Assembly (NCBI GenBank): GCA_900757695.1
Contig: CAAEOU010000238.1
Coordinates: 1 to 8,964, forward strand
Length of the DNA: 8,964 bases
DNA from: an uncultured Oscillospiraceae bacterium
GTDB taxonomy: Bacteria > Bacillota_A > Clostridia > Oscillospirales > Oscillospiraceae
Direction of reading: 5' to 3'
The notes under the pieces were generated by a model. It worked only from the letters and a program-made list of their open reading frames with translations. It did not search any database and was not told the DNA's origin. Below, one piece after another: positions 1-5,306 of this stretch; position 1 is the stretch's first letter; each line of letters opens with the position of its first letter. The translations under genes and the position numbers were made by a program.

Positions 1-172
1 AGCGGTCTGCGATGTAGTCTACAAAGTAGTTCACGGCGATCACTGCAGCGATCACCACAATGGTGGAAATCAGTGCCAAAACGCCGATCTTCATACGGCG
101 CTGTTTGCCCAGCTGTGCGCTGGACCCGGCTGCGTCCACCGGCTTCACTTCTTGATTCTTCTTGTTGCTCAT
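1..172 (-). CDS. GldG-like ABC transporter accessory protein, N-terminal fragment
   Basis: Only the first 57 codons are in the window; the gene runs off the left edge. The visible protein starts MSNKKNQEVKPVDAAG, a polar cytoplasmic tail ending in KQRRMK at about residues 24-28. One strong membrane helix follows at about residues 29-50 and then VDYIADR. The ATG at 172 has AAGGAGGACC 8-9 bases upstream, overlapping the stop region of the permease gene, so translation is likely coupled. A short tail, a positive patch and one helix, directly after an ABC-2 ATPase and permease, is the layout of GldG/YtrE-associated proteins, whose large extracytoplasmic domain would lie off the window. The family assignment rests mainly on context. 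It could instead be another single-pass membrane protein. Confidence 0.6.
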   Translation of the reverse strand, partial: MSNKKNQEVKPVDAAGSSAQLGKQRRMKIGVLALISTIVVIAAVIAVNYFVDYIADR

Positions 173-188
173 AGCGTTTGGGTCCTCC

Positions 189-893
189 TTAGCTCCAGCG
201 TTTTCTCTCCAGCATCCGCACGGTCAGGAACACAAAGGTACCGGCAACGCTGAGGTAGAAGAACAGGTCGGCGAATGAGAAGATGCCCTGAGCAAAGTCC
301 TCATAGCGCCGGAACATGGAAAAGTAGTAAATGAGATTCTTCGCCCATGTGGCCTTCATGAAGCTGTAGGAATAGTCCATGAGGTACAGGCCCAGGAACA
401 CTGCAACCGTTGCCACACAGGCCACCAGCTGGTTCTGAGTCAGCGAGGAAATAAATACGCCGATGGAGATAAACGCCATGGCCGTGGCAAGAATCGCCAC
501 ATAGTTGCCGATGACTGTAGCAGCCTCCAGCTGTCCCCAGGAGGAAATGACTACCACATAAACCAGCGTAATGAGGATGCCGATGGCAAAGACCACCAGC
601 GCAGCAAAAAACTTGCCCAGCACGATGCCGGTCAGCCGCACAGGAGCCGTGAACAGCAGCTGATCCGTCTTCTGCTTATAGTCCTCGGCAAATGTACGCA
701 TGGTGAGGATGGGGATCAGGAACACGCACATGGTAACAATAAAGGAGAAGATCCCGTCCATACTGCTGGAACCGGAATACACGTTCATCAGATAAAAATA
801 GATATTCAGTACCAGCACAAACGCCGCAAGGTAGACATAGCCCAGAGGCGATTTGAAGTAGGCACGGAGATCTCGCTTAAAAATAGCAGACAT
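189..893 (-). CDS. ABC-2 type permease (GldF-like)
   Basis: A 234-residue integral membrane protein, the membrane subunit of an ABC-2 exporter. Hydrophobic helices lie at about residues 18-38, 47-65, 95-117, 130-151, 155-174 and 208-226, which is the usual six-helix ABC-2 topology. After helix 2 comes the cytoplasmic stretch MRTFAEDYKQKTDQLLFTAP, which matches the conserved ABC-2 pattern (MR.xAEE...GT.ELLLT.PV) that couples to the ATPase. The N-terminal FKRDLRAYFKSPLGYVY is also typical. The ATG at 893 is preceded by AAGAGG at suitable spacing and lies 6 bases beyond the ATPase stop. The next gene, a GldG-like protein, starts 16 bases after this stop. The substrate cannot be read from the sequence. 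Relatives were named for gliding motility in Bacteroidetes, but in Firmicutes they are general exporters. Confidence 0.88.
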   Translation of the reverse strand: MSAIFKRDLRAYFKSPLGYVYLAAFVLVLNIYFYLMNVYSGSSSMDGIFSFIVTMCVFLIPILTMRTFAEDYKQKTDQLLFTAPVRLTGIVLGKFFAALVVFAIGILITLVYVVVISSWGQLEAATVIGNYVAILATAMAFISIGVFISSLTQNQLVACVATVAVFLGLYLMDYSYSFMKATWAKNLIYYFSMFRRYEDFAQGIFSFADLFFYLSVAGTFVFLTVRMLERKRWS

Positions 894-899
894 GACAGT

Positions 900-1862
900 T
901 TAACCTCTTTTCGCGGAAGATTTTTTATCAGCGGTCAGCTGGATAAACACATCCTCCAGCGACAGATCCTGATTTTTCAGCAGCAGCACCGGGTAGCCCG
1001 CCTTGGACAGCGCTGCGAAAATGAGCTTGCGCACATCCAGATGTTCTGCGGATTCCACAAGATATTCAAAGGCACCGGGCTCCGCCTCAATGGTGGGCGT
1101 TACGACCTTTACGCCGTCCACAGACCGGAGCGCCTGAACGACCTTGTCCTTGGGACCTGCGATCCGGTATTCCAGCTTATGCTCACCGGTGAGCATGGCC
1201 GAAAGATGGGTAGGCGTGTCATCGGCCACCAGACGGCCATTGTTGATGACCAGTACCCGCTCACACACGGCGGAGACCTCCTGCAAAATATGGGTAGAAA
1301 GAATAATCGTGCGGTTTTTCCCCAGATCCTTGATAACGTTTCGGATCTCGATGATCTGCTTGGGGTCAAGGCCGACCGTGGGCTCATCGAGGATCAGTAC
1401 ATCGGGGTCACCCACCAGCGCCTGCGCCAAACCGCAACGCTGCTTATAGCCGCCCGAAAGGTTGTTGATGACACGGGAGCGCACATGGGTAATGCCGACC
1501 ATCTCGCAGATCCGGTCGATATGTTCCTTCCGATCCTTTCCGGCGCTTTTCACGCCCTTGATATCGTAGATAAAGTTCAGATACTCGTCTACGGTCATGT
1601 CCAGATACAGCGGGGGATCCTGCGGCAGATAGCCAATATGCTTCTTTGCCTCCAGCGGATTCTCCAGAATGTCGATGCCCGCAACCTTCGCTGCGCCAGC
1701 CGTAGCCGAAAGATAGCCGGTGATCACATTCATCGTGGTGGACTTACCAGCGCCATTGGGCCCAAGGAAGCCAACGATCTCACCTTCATTGATGGTGAAG
1801 GAGATATCAGTAATGCCTCGCTTGTTGCCATAGGTTTTGGTCAATCCGGATACTTCAATCAT
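900..1862 (-). CDS. ABC transporter ATP-binding protein (GldA/ABC-2 class)
   Basis: A 320-residue ATPase that powers the ABC-2 permease encoded just downstream. Visible motifs, in order, are Walker A GPNGAGKST (34-42), Q-loop Q81 in GYLPQDPPLY, signature LSGGYKQR (135-142), Walker B VLILDEP (155-161) and H-loop H191 in ILSTHILQEV. The tail from about residue 225 is the small C-terminal domain common in ABC-2 ATPases and ends in SLEDVFIQLT. I chose the ATG at 1862 because MIEVSGLTKTYG is the classical N-terminus and AGGAGG lies 9 bases upstream (1872-1877). An upstream in-frame ATG at 1940 would add 26 non-conserved residues and has no ribosome binding site. This is the first gene of the cassette and is followed by the permease. 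All catalytic residues are present. Confidence 0.95.
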   Translation of the reverse strand: MIEVSGLTKTYGNKRGITDISFTINEGEIVGFLGPNGAGKSTTMNVITGYLSATAGAAKVAGIDILENPLEAKKHIGYLPQDPPLYLDMTVDEYLNFIYDIKGVKSAGKDRKEHIDRICEMVGITHVRSRVINNLSGGYKQRCGLAQALVGDPDVLILDEPTVGLDPKQIIEIRNVIKDLGKNRTIILSTHILQEVSAVCERVLVINNGRLVADDTPTHLSAMLTGEHKLEYRIAGPKDKVVQALRSVDGVKVVTPTIEAEPGAFEYLVESAEHLDVRKLIFAALSKAGYPVLLLKNQDLSLEDVFIQLTADKKSSAKRG

Positions 1863-1951
1863 CTCGGGTTCCCTCCTAAAATGCGTGCCGCCATGCGGCC
1901 AGGGTGACAGATACGGGGACTCTGATACGAAAAACCGCATCTGTTTTGGCT

Positions 1952-1960
1952 ATTATATCA
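1952..1960 (-). promoter_or_regulatory. Extended -10 promoter of the ABC-2 cassette
   Basis: On the minus strand the sequence reads TGATATAAT, a perfect TATAAT box (1952-1957) with a TGn extension. No good -35 box sits 16-18 bases upstream (TATGAG at 17), as expected for an extended -10 promoter. Transcription would begin near 1945, leaving a leader of about 80 bases before the ATPase start at 1862. Confidence 0.6.
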
Positions 1961-1991
1961 CAATTTAATCGGTTCTCATAGTGTTATTTTC

Positions 1992-2020
1992 GCATATTTC
2001 ATAACATATCCAACAAAATA
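1992..2020 (+). promoter_or_regulatory. Candidate sigma-G-like promoter for the sleC operon
   Basis: The plus strand shows GCATA (1992-1996), a 17-base spacer, then CAAAATA (2014-2020). Forespore sigma-G promoters resemble GHATR and CATWMTA at similar spacing, and cortex-lytic enzymes are made in the forespore. The -10 differs from CATAATA at one position. No better vegetative promoter was seen in 1980-2200. The implied leader would be about 180 bases, which is long, so this is a weak call. Confidence 0.25.
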
Positions 2021-2093
2021 CCAGTGCAAAAATTGCTACTTTCGCCAGAACGGCAGTGCATTCGATACTGCGGAAAAGAAGTCAGGTTCTAAG

Positions 2094-2120
2094 GCGCCTT
2101 CTTGGCGCATATTCTTTTTT
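2094..2120 (+). terminator. Weak terminator-like hairpin in the sleC leader
   Basis: GCGCC (2094-2098) and GGCGC (2104-2108) form a 5-bp GC stem with loop TTCTT, followed by ATATTC and six T at 2115-2120. It lies inside the probable leader of the sleC operon. The stem is short, so it may be chance, or it may limit read-through into the operon. Confidence 0.25.
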
Positions 2121-2132
2121 CAGGTATGAAGC

Positions 2133-2185
2133 AGGGCTTTCTCAGCTGCGGACGCCGCTCCCCTTCTGCTCCGCCGCAGGGCCCT
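2133..2185 (+). other. Interrupted inverted repeat just upstream of the sleC operon start
   Basis: AGGGC (2133-2137) can pair with GCCCT (2181-2185), and CTGCGG (2146-2151) with CCGCAG (2174-2179), with an asymmetric internal loop. The structure ends a few bases before the AAGGAGG at 2190-2196, so it could affect ribosome access. It is based on inspection only. Confidence 0.3.
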
Positions 2186-2189
2186 TAGA

Positions 2190-2196
2190 AAGGAGG
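2190..2196 (+). promoter_or_regulatory. Ribosome binding site that fixes a TTG start
   Basis: AAGGAGG lies exactly 8 bases before the TTG at 2205. No ATG or GTG in the frame competes near the conserved N-terminus (QENGTLIFRVF), so this site decides the start of the propeptide gene. Confidence 0.8.
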
Positions 2197-2204
2197 ACAT
2201 ACTT

Positions 2205-2609
2205 TTGCAGGAAAACGGAACATTGATCTTTCGTGTTTTCACATCCATTGCCAATCTTCCGGTGGAAGGCGCCGCTGTACTGGTGCGCCTTCAGGATGCT
2301 CCGGGCACGCTGCTGGGCATTCGAGTTACAAACTCCTCCGGCGAGACGGACCCGATCGTCATATCAGCGCCAAAGGCCACTTTGAGCCAATCCCCGGAAT
2401 CCGGTGTACAGCCATGGACCGGACTTCAGGCAATCATTGAGCACCCTGACTATGAGCGTGCTGTACTCACCGGCCTTCAGATTTTCCCGGGCATTGAGAC
2501 CATCCAGACCATCCGCATGGTTCCGCTTCAACGTTTTGACGCAGACAATGCCGGACAGATCGGCCTGAATTTCACCCCGCAGCCAATTTGGGAAGGAGCG
2601 GAACCATGA
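2205..2609 (+). CDS. Stand-alone SleC propeptide-like protein
   Basis: This 134-residue protein starts at TTG 2205. It resembles the N-terminal prodomain of clostridial SleC, the cortex-lytic enzyme zymogen. The signs are a beta-rich, carboxypeptidase-regulatory-like start (GTLIFRVFTSIANLPVEGAAV), a TNSSGETDP turn (42-50), a HPDYERAVLTGLQIFPGIET segment (about 80-99), then IRMVPL (103-108). The C-terminus (FTPQPIWEGAEP) corresponds, as I recall the family, to the region just before the pro-to-mature linker. It carries no catalytic domain and no signal peptide or membrane helix. Its TGA overlaps the ATG of the catalytic SleC gene by four bases (ATGA), so the two proteins should be made in matched amounts. 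In known SleC proteins this domain is fused to the enzyme, keeps it inactive and is removed by the subtilisin-like protease CspB. A role as trans-acting inhibitor, chaperone or spore-targeting partner is inference. Homology is judged from memory and pattern, not a search. Confidence 0.75.
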   Translation: MQENGTLIFRVFTSIANLPVEGAAVLVRLQDAPGTLLGIRVTNSSGETDPIVISAPKATLSQSPESGVQPWTGLQAIIEHPDYERAVLTGLQIFPGIETIQTIRMVPLQRFDADNAGQIGLNFTPQPIWEGAEP

Positions 2610-4018
2610 GCGATACGCCCTACATCCCCGCATCCATCACCGTGCATCTTGGCCCACCGGGCTCTGATGCCGAAAACGTCACCGTCAGCTTTCCGGACTA
2701 CATCAAAAATGTTGCTTCCAGTGAGATCTACCCCACTTGGGAGGAAGAGGCCATCCGGGCCAATATTCTGGCACAGATTTCCTTTGCGCTCAACAAGATC
2801 TATCTGGAATACTACCCCAGCCGCGGCTACAACTTTGACATCACAAGCTCCACCGCCTATGACCAGAAGTTTATCAAAGGGCGAGACATCTTTGAAAACG
2901 TCAGCGTGTTGGTAGACGAGCTGTTTCAAAGCTATGTAAGACGGCAGGGCACCATCGAGCCGCTTTCTACATCCTTTTGCAATGGCACCACCGTCACCTG
3001 CTCCGGCATGAGTCAGTGGGGCAGTCAACAGCTTGCCCAGCAGGGGTATTCCTATCTGGACATTCTCAAATACTACTACGGTGACAACATTGAGATCGTG
3101 GCGAACACGCCGGTGCAGGATCTCTCCCCCTCTTATCCCGGCACACCCCTTCGGCTGGGATCCTCCGGCGAAGGCGTCCTTGCCATTCAGGGCGCCTTGA
3201 ACCGCATCTCCCGAAACTATCCCGCCATTCCAAAAATCTCGCCGGTAGACGGTCTCTTCGGCCCCAGTACAGAGGACGCTGTCCGAGTATTTCAGCAGAT
3301 ATTCAATTTGACCCCTGACGGCATTGTAGGCAGCGCCACATGGTATTCCATCGTTTCTATCTATGTGGCTGTAACACGCCTCGCTGAACTGGAATCCGAA
3401 GGGCAGCAATATACCACCGGCTCCTATAACATCCCCAATGTGCTGTCCCTGGGCAGCAGCGGCGAATATGTCTCCAAGCTGCAATACATGCTTTCTATTC
3501 TGGCACAGTTCATCCCGGAGATCTCTGCGCCAACCATCGACGGGATCTACGGAATCGGAACCCGGGACTCCGTGCTGGCCTACCAGCGCTTTGCAGGGCT
3601 TACCCCCAGCGGTCTGGTGGGCACTATCACATGGGACAGTATCGTAAATCGCTTTGACGGCATTCAGGACACCGTCCTTTCCAACGACACTTTGTTCTCC
3701 GGCACGCCGGGGGGCAGCGTGGAGACCATCGCAGACGTTCAGCGAAGCCTTCAGACCGTTGCCCCGGTATTCGCCCCCATGGTCTCCCCTCGGATCACCG
3801 GTATGTTGGATCGCAACACCACCCGGGCCATTGCCCGCCTGCAAACACAGCTGGGACTTCGAGCCAGCGGCCAGCCCACCCAGGAACTCCGCCGCTATCT
3901 CACCATACTGTCTCAGGGCCAGCAGGCCGCCGGAACCGTCCGGCACCGGCAATTCCCCGGTTATGCCATGTATATGGGCCTGTCTGACCCCGGGCTGAAA
4001 GGAGGAAGCAACTCATGA
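2606..4018 (+). CDS. sleC: Spore cortex-lytic enzyme SleC, catalytic part with three peptidoglycan-binding repeats
   Basis: A 470-residue protein that should cleave spore cortex peptidoglycan during germination. Residues about 30-165 are a SpoIID/LytB-like domain. It shows DYIKNVASSEIYPTWEEEAI (31-50), with glutamates E40 and E47 at the conserved SpoIID positions, FDITSSTAYDQKFI (77-90), cysteines C125 and C132, and GMSQWGS (134-140) followed by GYSYLDILKYYYG. Three peptidoglycan-binding-1 repeats follow. Repeats one (about 183-250, DGLFG) and two (about 280-348, DGIYG) are clear; the third (about 372-435, ITGM) is degenerate. The 35-residue tail is rich in glycine. The ATG at 2606 has AAGGAG 7 bases upstream and overlaps the propeptide stop. 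The upstream ATG at 2588 is less well placed. The protein begins (MSDTPYIPASITVHLG) about where mature SleC begins after CspB cleavage, so it lacks the covalent prodomain. No signal peptide is seen, as expected for an enzyme made inside the forespore. The usual SpoIID histidine before GMSQ is not present, as in other SleC proteins I recall. Confidence 0.88.
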   Translation: MSDTPYIPASITVHLGPPGSDAENVTVSFPDYIKNVASSEIYPTWEEEAIRANILAQISFALNKIYLEYYPSRGYNFDITSSTAYDQKFIKGRDIFENVSVLVDELFQSYVRRQGTIEPLSTSFCNGTTVTCSGMSQWGSQQLAQQGYSYLDILKYYYGDNIEIVANTPVQDLSPSYPGTPLRLGSSGEGVLAIQGALNRISRNYPAIPKISPVDGLFGPSTEDAVRVFQQIFNLTPDGIVGSATWYSIVSIYVAVTRLAELESEGQQYTTGSYNIPNVLSLGSSGEYVSKLQYMLSILAQFIPEISAPTIDGIYGIGTRDSVLAYQRFAGLTPSGLVGTITWDSIVNRFDGIQDTVLSNDTLFSGTPGGSVETIADVQRSLQTVAPVFAPMVSPRITGMLDRNTTRAIARLQTQLGLRASGQPTQELRRYLTILSQGQQAAGTVRHRQFPGYAMYMGLSDPGLKGGSNS

Positions 4019-4551
4019 CCGAAGATCCCACGCTGAGCGGCCCCATAGAAAGCCTGCAGCTGATGCTGCGTACCCTGTCCATGTTGGACGAGGAACTCCC
4101 CACGCTGGTGCCGGACGGTATTTATGGCAGCGCCACTGCAAACGCCGTATCCGCTTTTCAAAAGAAACACGATCTGCCAATCACCGGGATCGCAGACCGT
4201 GACACGCATCAGGCCATCGTGGATGCCTACGATCGTGCCGTGCCGTATCTTTCCATTGCAGAAGGACCGGTGGTGCTGTTTCCGGCGAAGCTGGTGATCT
4301 CCCCGGGGCAAAGTCACCCCCACGTCTATCTGATTCAGGCCATGATGACCGCACTGCATCAGATTTATCCGGAGATTCAGCCACTCTCCCCCACCGGAAG
4401 GGTGGACAGTCCCACAGAGTCAGGGCTGCGGATGATCCAGTCATTGAATCATTCCGATGTCAGCGGTGCATTGGATAAATCCACCTACAATGATGTCTCC
4501 CGGCTCTACCGCAGTACCTTTGATCGTTCTCTGCCGCCTGCAAATGGGTAG
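4015..4551 (+). CDS. Small peptidoglycan-binding repeat protein, third gene of the sleC operon
   Basis: A 178-residue protein with no enzymatic domain. Residues about 11-72 are a peptidoglycan-binding-1 repeat with the hallmark DGIYGSATANAVSAFQKKH (34-52). Residues about 98-166 look like a second, diverged repeat (VYLIQAMMTALHQIYPEI, then PTGRVDSPTESGLRMIQ). The ATG at 4015 overlaps the SleC TGA as ATGA and has AAAGGAGG (3998-4005) 9 bases upstream, so it is coupled to SleC. No signal peptide or membrane helix is seen. The last gene of the operon could help hold SleC on the cortex or be a duplicated piece of the SleC C-terminus. Both are inferences. The repeat family is common, so the domain call is firmer than the role. 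Confidence 0.8.
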   Translation: MTEDPTLSGPIESLQLMLRTLSMLDEELPTLVPDGIYGSATANAVSAFQKKHDLPITGIADRDTHQAIVDAYDRAVPYLSIAEGPVVLFPAKLVISPGQSHPHVYLIQAMMTALHQIYPEIQPLSPTGRVDSPTESGLRMIQSLNHSDVSGALDKSTYNDVSRLYRSTFDRSLPPANG

Positions 4552-4594
4552 TATCAGCGGCACCGATCAACCTTGTTTTTGTATCATTACACAA

Positions 4595-4632
4595 AGGGTG
4601 TGCTGCAAAGCAATGATTTTGCAGCACACCCT
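4595..4632 (+). terminator. 15-bp perfect hairpin ending the sleC operon
   Basis: AGGGTGTGCTGCAAA (4595-4609) pairs without mismatch with TTTGCAGCACACCCT (4618-4632) around an 8-base loop. It lies 44 bases after the last stop of the operon. The downstream sequence CTAGTCTT is only partly T-rich, so the terminator call rests mostly on the long stem and its position. Confidence 0.65.
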
Positions 4633-4689
4633 CTAGTCTTACGCTTCATGTTTCTCTATGCAAGGACAAATGCACATAACAGCAAAACA

Positions 4690-4714
4690 CCCTGAAACCA
4701 TTGCAGTTTCAGGG
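4690..4714 (-). terminator. Terminator of the tRNA operon
   Basis: Read on the minus strand, CCCTGAAAC and GTTTCAGGG form a 9-bp stem with a 7-base loop, followed by TGTTTTGC. It lies 17 bases beyond the CCA end of tRNA-Lys, the last gene of the operon. The plus strand also has TTTTAATCTTT after the stem, so it may work in both directions. Confidence 0.75.
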
Positions 4715-4730
4715 CTTTTAATCTTTACCT

Positions 4731-4806
4731 TGGTGACCCGCCGGGGGATCGAACCCCGGACACCCTGCTTAAAAGGCAGGTGCTCTACCGACTGAGCTAG
4801 CGGATC
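4731..4806 (-). tRNA. tRNA-Lys (anticodon TTT)
   Basis: The acceptor stem GATCCGC pairs with GCGGGTC (one G-U pair), followed by A73 and an encoded CCA. The anticodon loop is CTTTTAA with TTT at 4771-4773. The D-arm AGCTCAGTCGGTAGAGC and T-loop GGTTCGATCC are canonical. This is the last gene of the five-tRNA operon, and a single base separates it from tRNA-Gln. Confidence 0.97.
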
Positions 4807-4807
4807 A

Positions 4808-4883
4808 TGGCAGGGATGGCGGGACTCGAACCCACGGTTCCAGAGTCAAAGTCTGGTGCCTTAACCGACTTGGCCACATCCCT
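4808..4883 (-). tRNA. tRNA-Gln (anticodon TTG)
   Basis: The acceptor AGGGATG pairs perfectly with CATCCCT, followed by G73 and CCA. The anticodon loop is CTTTGAC with TTG at 4847-4849, inside the stem CCAGA/TCTGG. The T-arm is GTGGGTTCGAGTCCCGC. Confidence 0.97.
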
Positions 4884-4925
4884 AAATGCAAACCGGCAGC
4901 ATCAAACACCGCAAGAATAAAGAAG

Positions 4926-5003
4926 TGGGGTGAGTAATCGGATTCGAACCGACGGTCTCCAGAGCCACAATCTGGCGCTTTAACCAGCTAAGCTATACCC
5001 ACC
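4926..5003 (-). tRNA. tRNA-His (anticodon GTG)
   Basis: The acceptor GTGGGTA pairs with TACTCAC (one G-U). The gene encodes the tRNA-His-specific extra G-1 (5003) opposite C73, and then CCA. The anticodon loop is TTGTGGC with GTG at 4966-4968. Confidence 0.97.
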
Positions 5004-5037
5004 ATATACTTCTTTCTGCAACCAATAGAGGCTGCCT

Positions 5038-5114
5038 TGGTACGCCAAGAGGGACTCGAACCCCCGACCTACTGCTTAGAAGGCAGTTGCTCTATCCAGC
5101 TGAGCTATTGGCGC
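5038..5114 (-). tRNA. tRNA-Arg (anticodon TCT)
   Basis: The acceptor GCGCCAA pairs with TTGGCGT (first pair G-U), followed by A73 and CCA. The anticodon loop is CTTCTAA with TCT at 5078-5080, reading AGA/AGG codons. The D- and T-arms are canonical. Confidence 0.97.
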
Positions 5115-5120
5115 AGATCA

Positions 5121-5195
5121 TGGAGCGGGTGATGGGAATCGAACCCACACAACCAGCTTGGAAGGCTGGGATTCTAGCCATTGAACTACACCCGC
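5121..5195 (-). tRNA. tRNA-Gly (anticodon TCC)
   Basis: The acceptor GCGGGTG pairs perfectly with CACCCGC, followed by T73 and CCA. The anticodon loop is CTTCCAA with TCC at 5160-5162. It is the first gene of the operon, directly after the promoter and leader hairpin, and lies 6 bases from tRNA-Arg. Confidence 0.97.
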
Positions 5196-5196
5196 A

Positions 5197-5218
5197 TAGG
5201 GCTGAAATGTCAGCCCTA
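5197..5218 (-). other. Perfect 9-bp inverted repeat at the tRNA operon start site
   Basis: TAGGGCTGA (5197-5205) and TCAGCCCTA (5210-5218) form a perfect hairpin with loop AATG. It fills the space between the -10 box (5221-5226) and the 5' end of tRNA-Gly, and the expected transcription start (about 5214) lies within it. It could be an operator, a leader processing signal or part of a terminator for read-through from the upstream methyltransferase gene. None of these is proven. Confidence 0.5.
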
Positions 5219-5220
5219 AG

Positions 5221-5249
5221 ATATTACCACGTGTACAGGATTTTGTCAA
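5221..5249 (-). promoter_or_regulatory. Sigma-A promoter of the tRNA operon
   Basis: On the minus strand, TTGACA (5244-5249) is followed by exactly 17 bases and TAATAT (5221-5226). The -35 is a perfect consensus and the -10 is close to TATAAT. It lies about 26 bases before the first tRNA gene. A strong promoter fits a stable-RNA operon. Confidence 0.88.
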
Positions 5250-5306
5250 GCACATTTTTTCATGCTTTGGCAAAATTTTTGTCCGCATCCGGAAACCATA
5301 ACAGCA

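Larger units (their letters stand above)
1863..2204. other. Divergent intergenic region between ABC-2 cassette and sleC operon
   Basis: These 342 bases separate two divergent transcription units. The left part is AT-rich (about 1940-2040) and holds the minus-strand extended -10 promoter and the candidate sigma-G-like promoter. The right part (about 2090-2185) is GC-rich with inverted repeats: GCGCC/GGCGC at 2094-2108 followed by T6 at 2115-2120, and a longer interrupted hairpin at 2133-2185 just before the ribosome binding site. I see no convincing gene here. Confidence 0.5.

Noticed and set aside
1863..1940. 26-residue N-terminal extension of the ABC ATPase from ATG 1940
   Set aside because: It lacks a ribosome binding site, is not conserved in type, and lies within a few bases of the predicted transcription start. 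The ATG at 1862 has AGGAGG 9 bases upstream.
2126..2188. A 20-codon ORF (MKQGFLSCGRRS...) ending just before the sleC operon ribosome binding site
   Set aside because: It has only a weak upstream CAGG and its sequence is dictated by the GC-rich inverted repeat. It is more likely a by-product of the leader hairpin than a leader peptide.
2528..3952. A long 474-codon minus-strand open frame opposite sleC
   Set aside because: It is antisense to a clear coding region with SpoIID and peptidoglycan-binding motifs, and its translation looks like a low-complexity shadow with no domain.
4731..5195. tRNA cluster as a possible integration (att) site
   Set aside because: I saw no integrase, no partial tRNA duplicate and no direct repeats flanking the cluster in the window.
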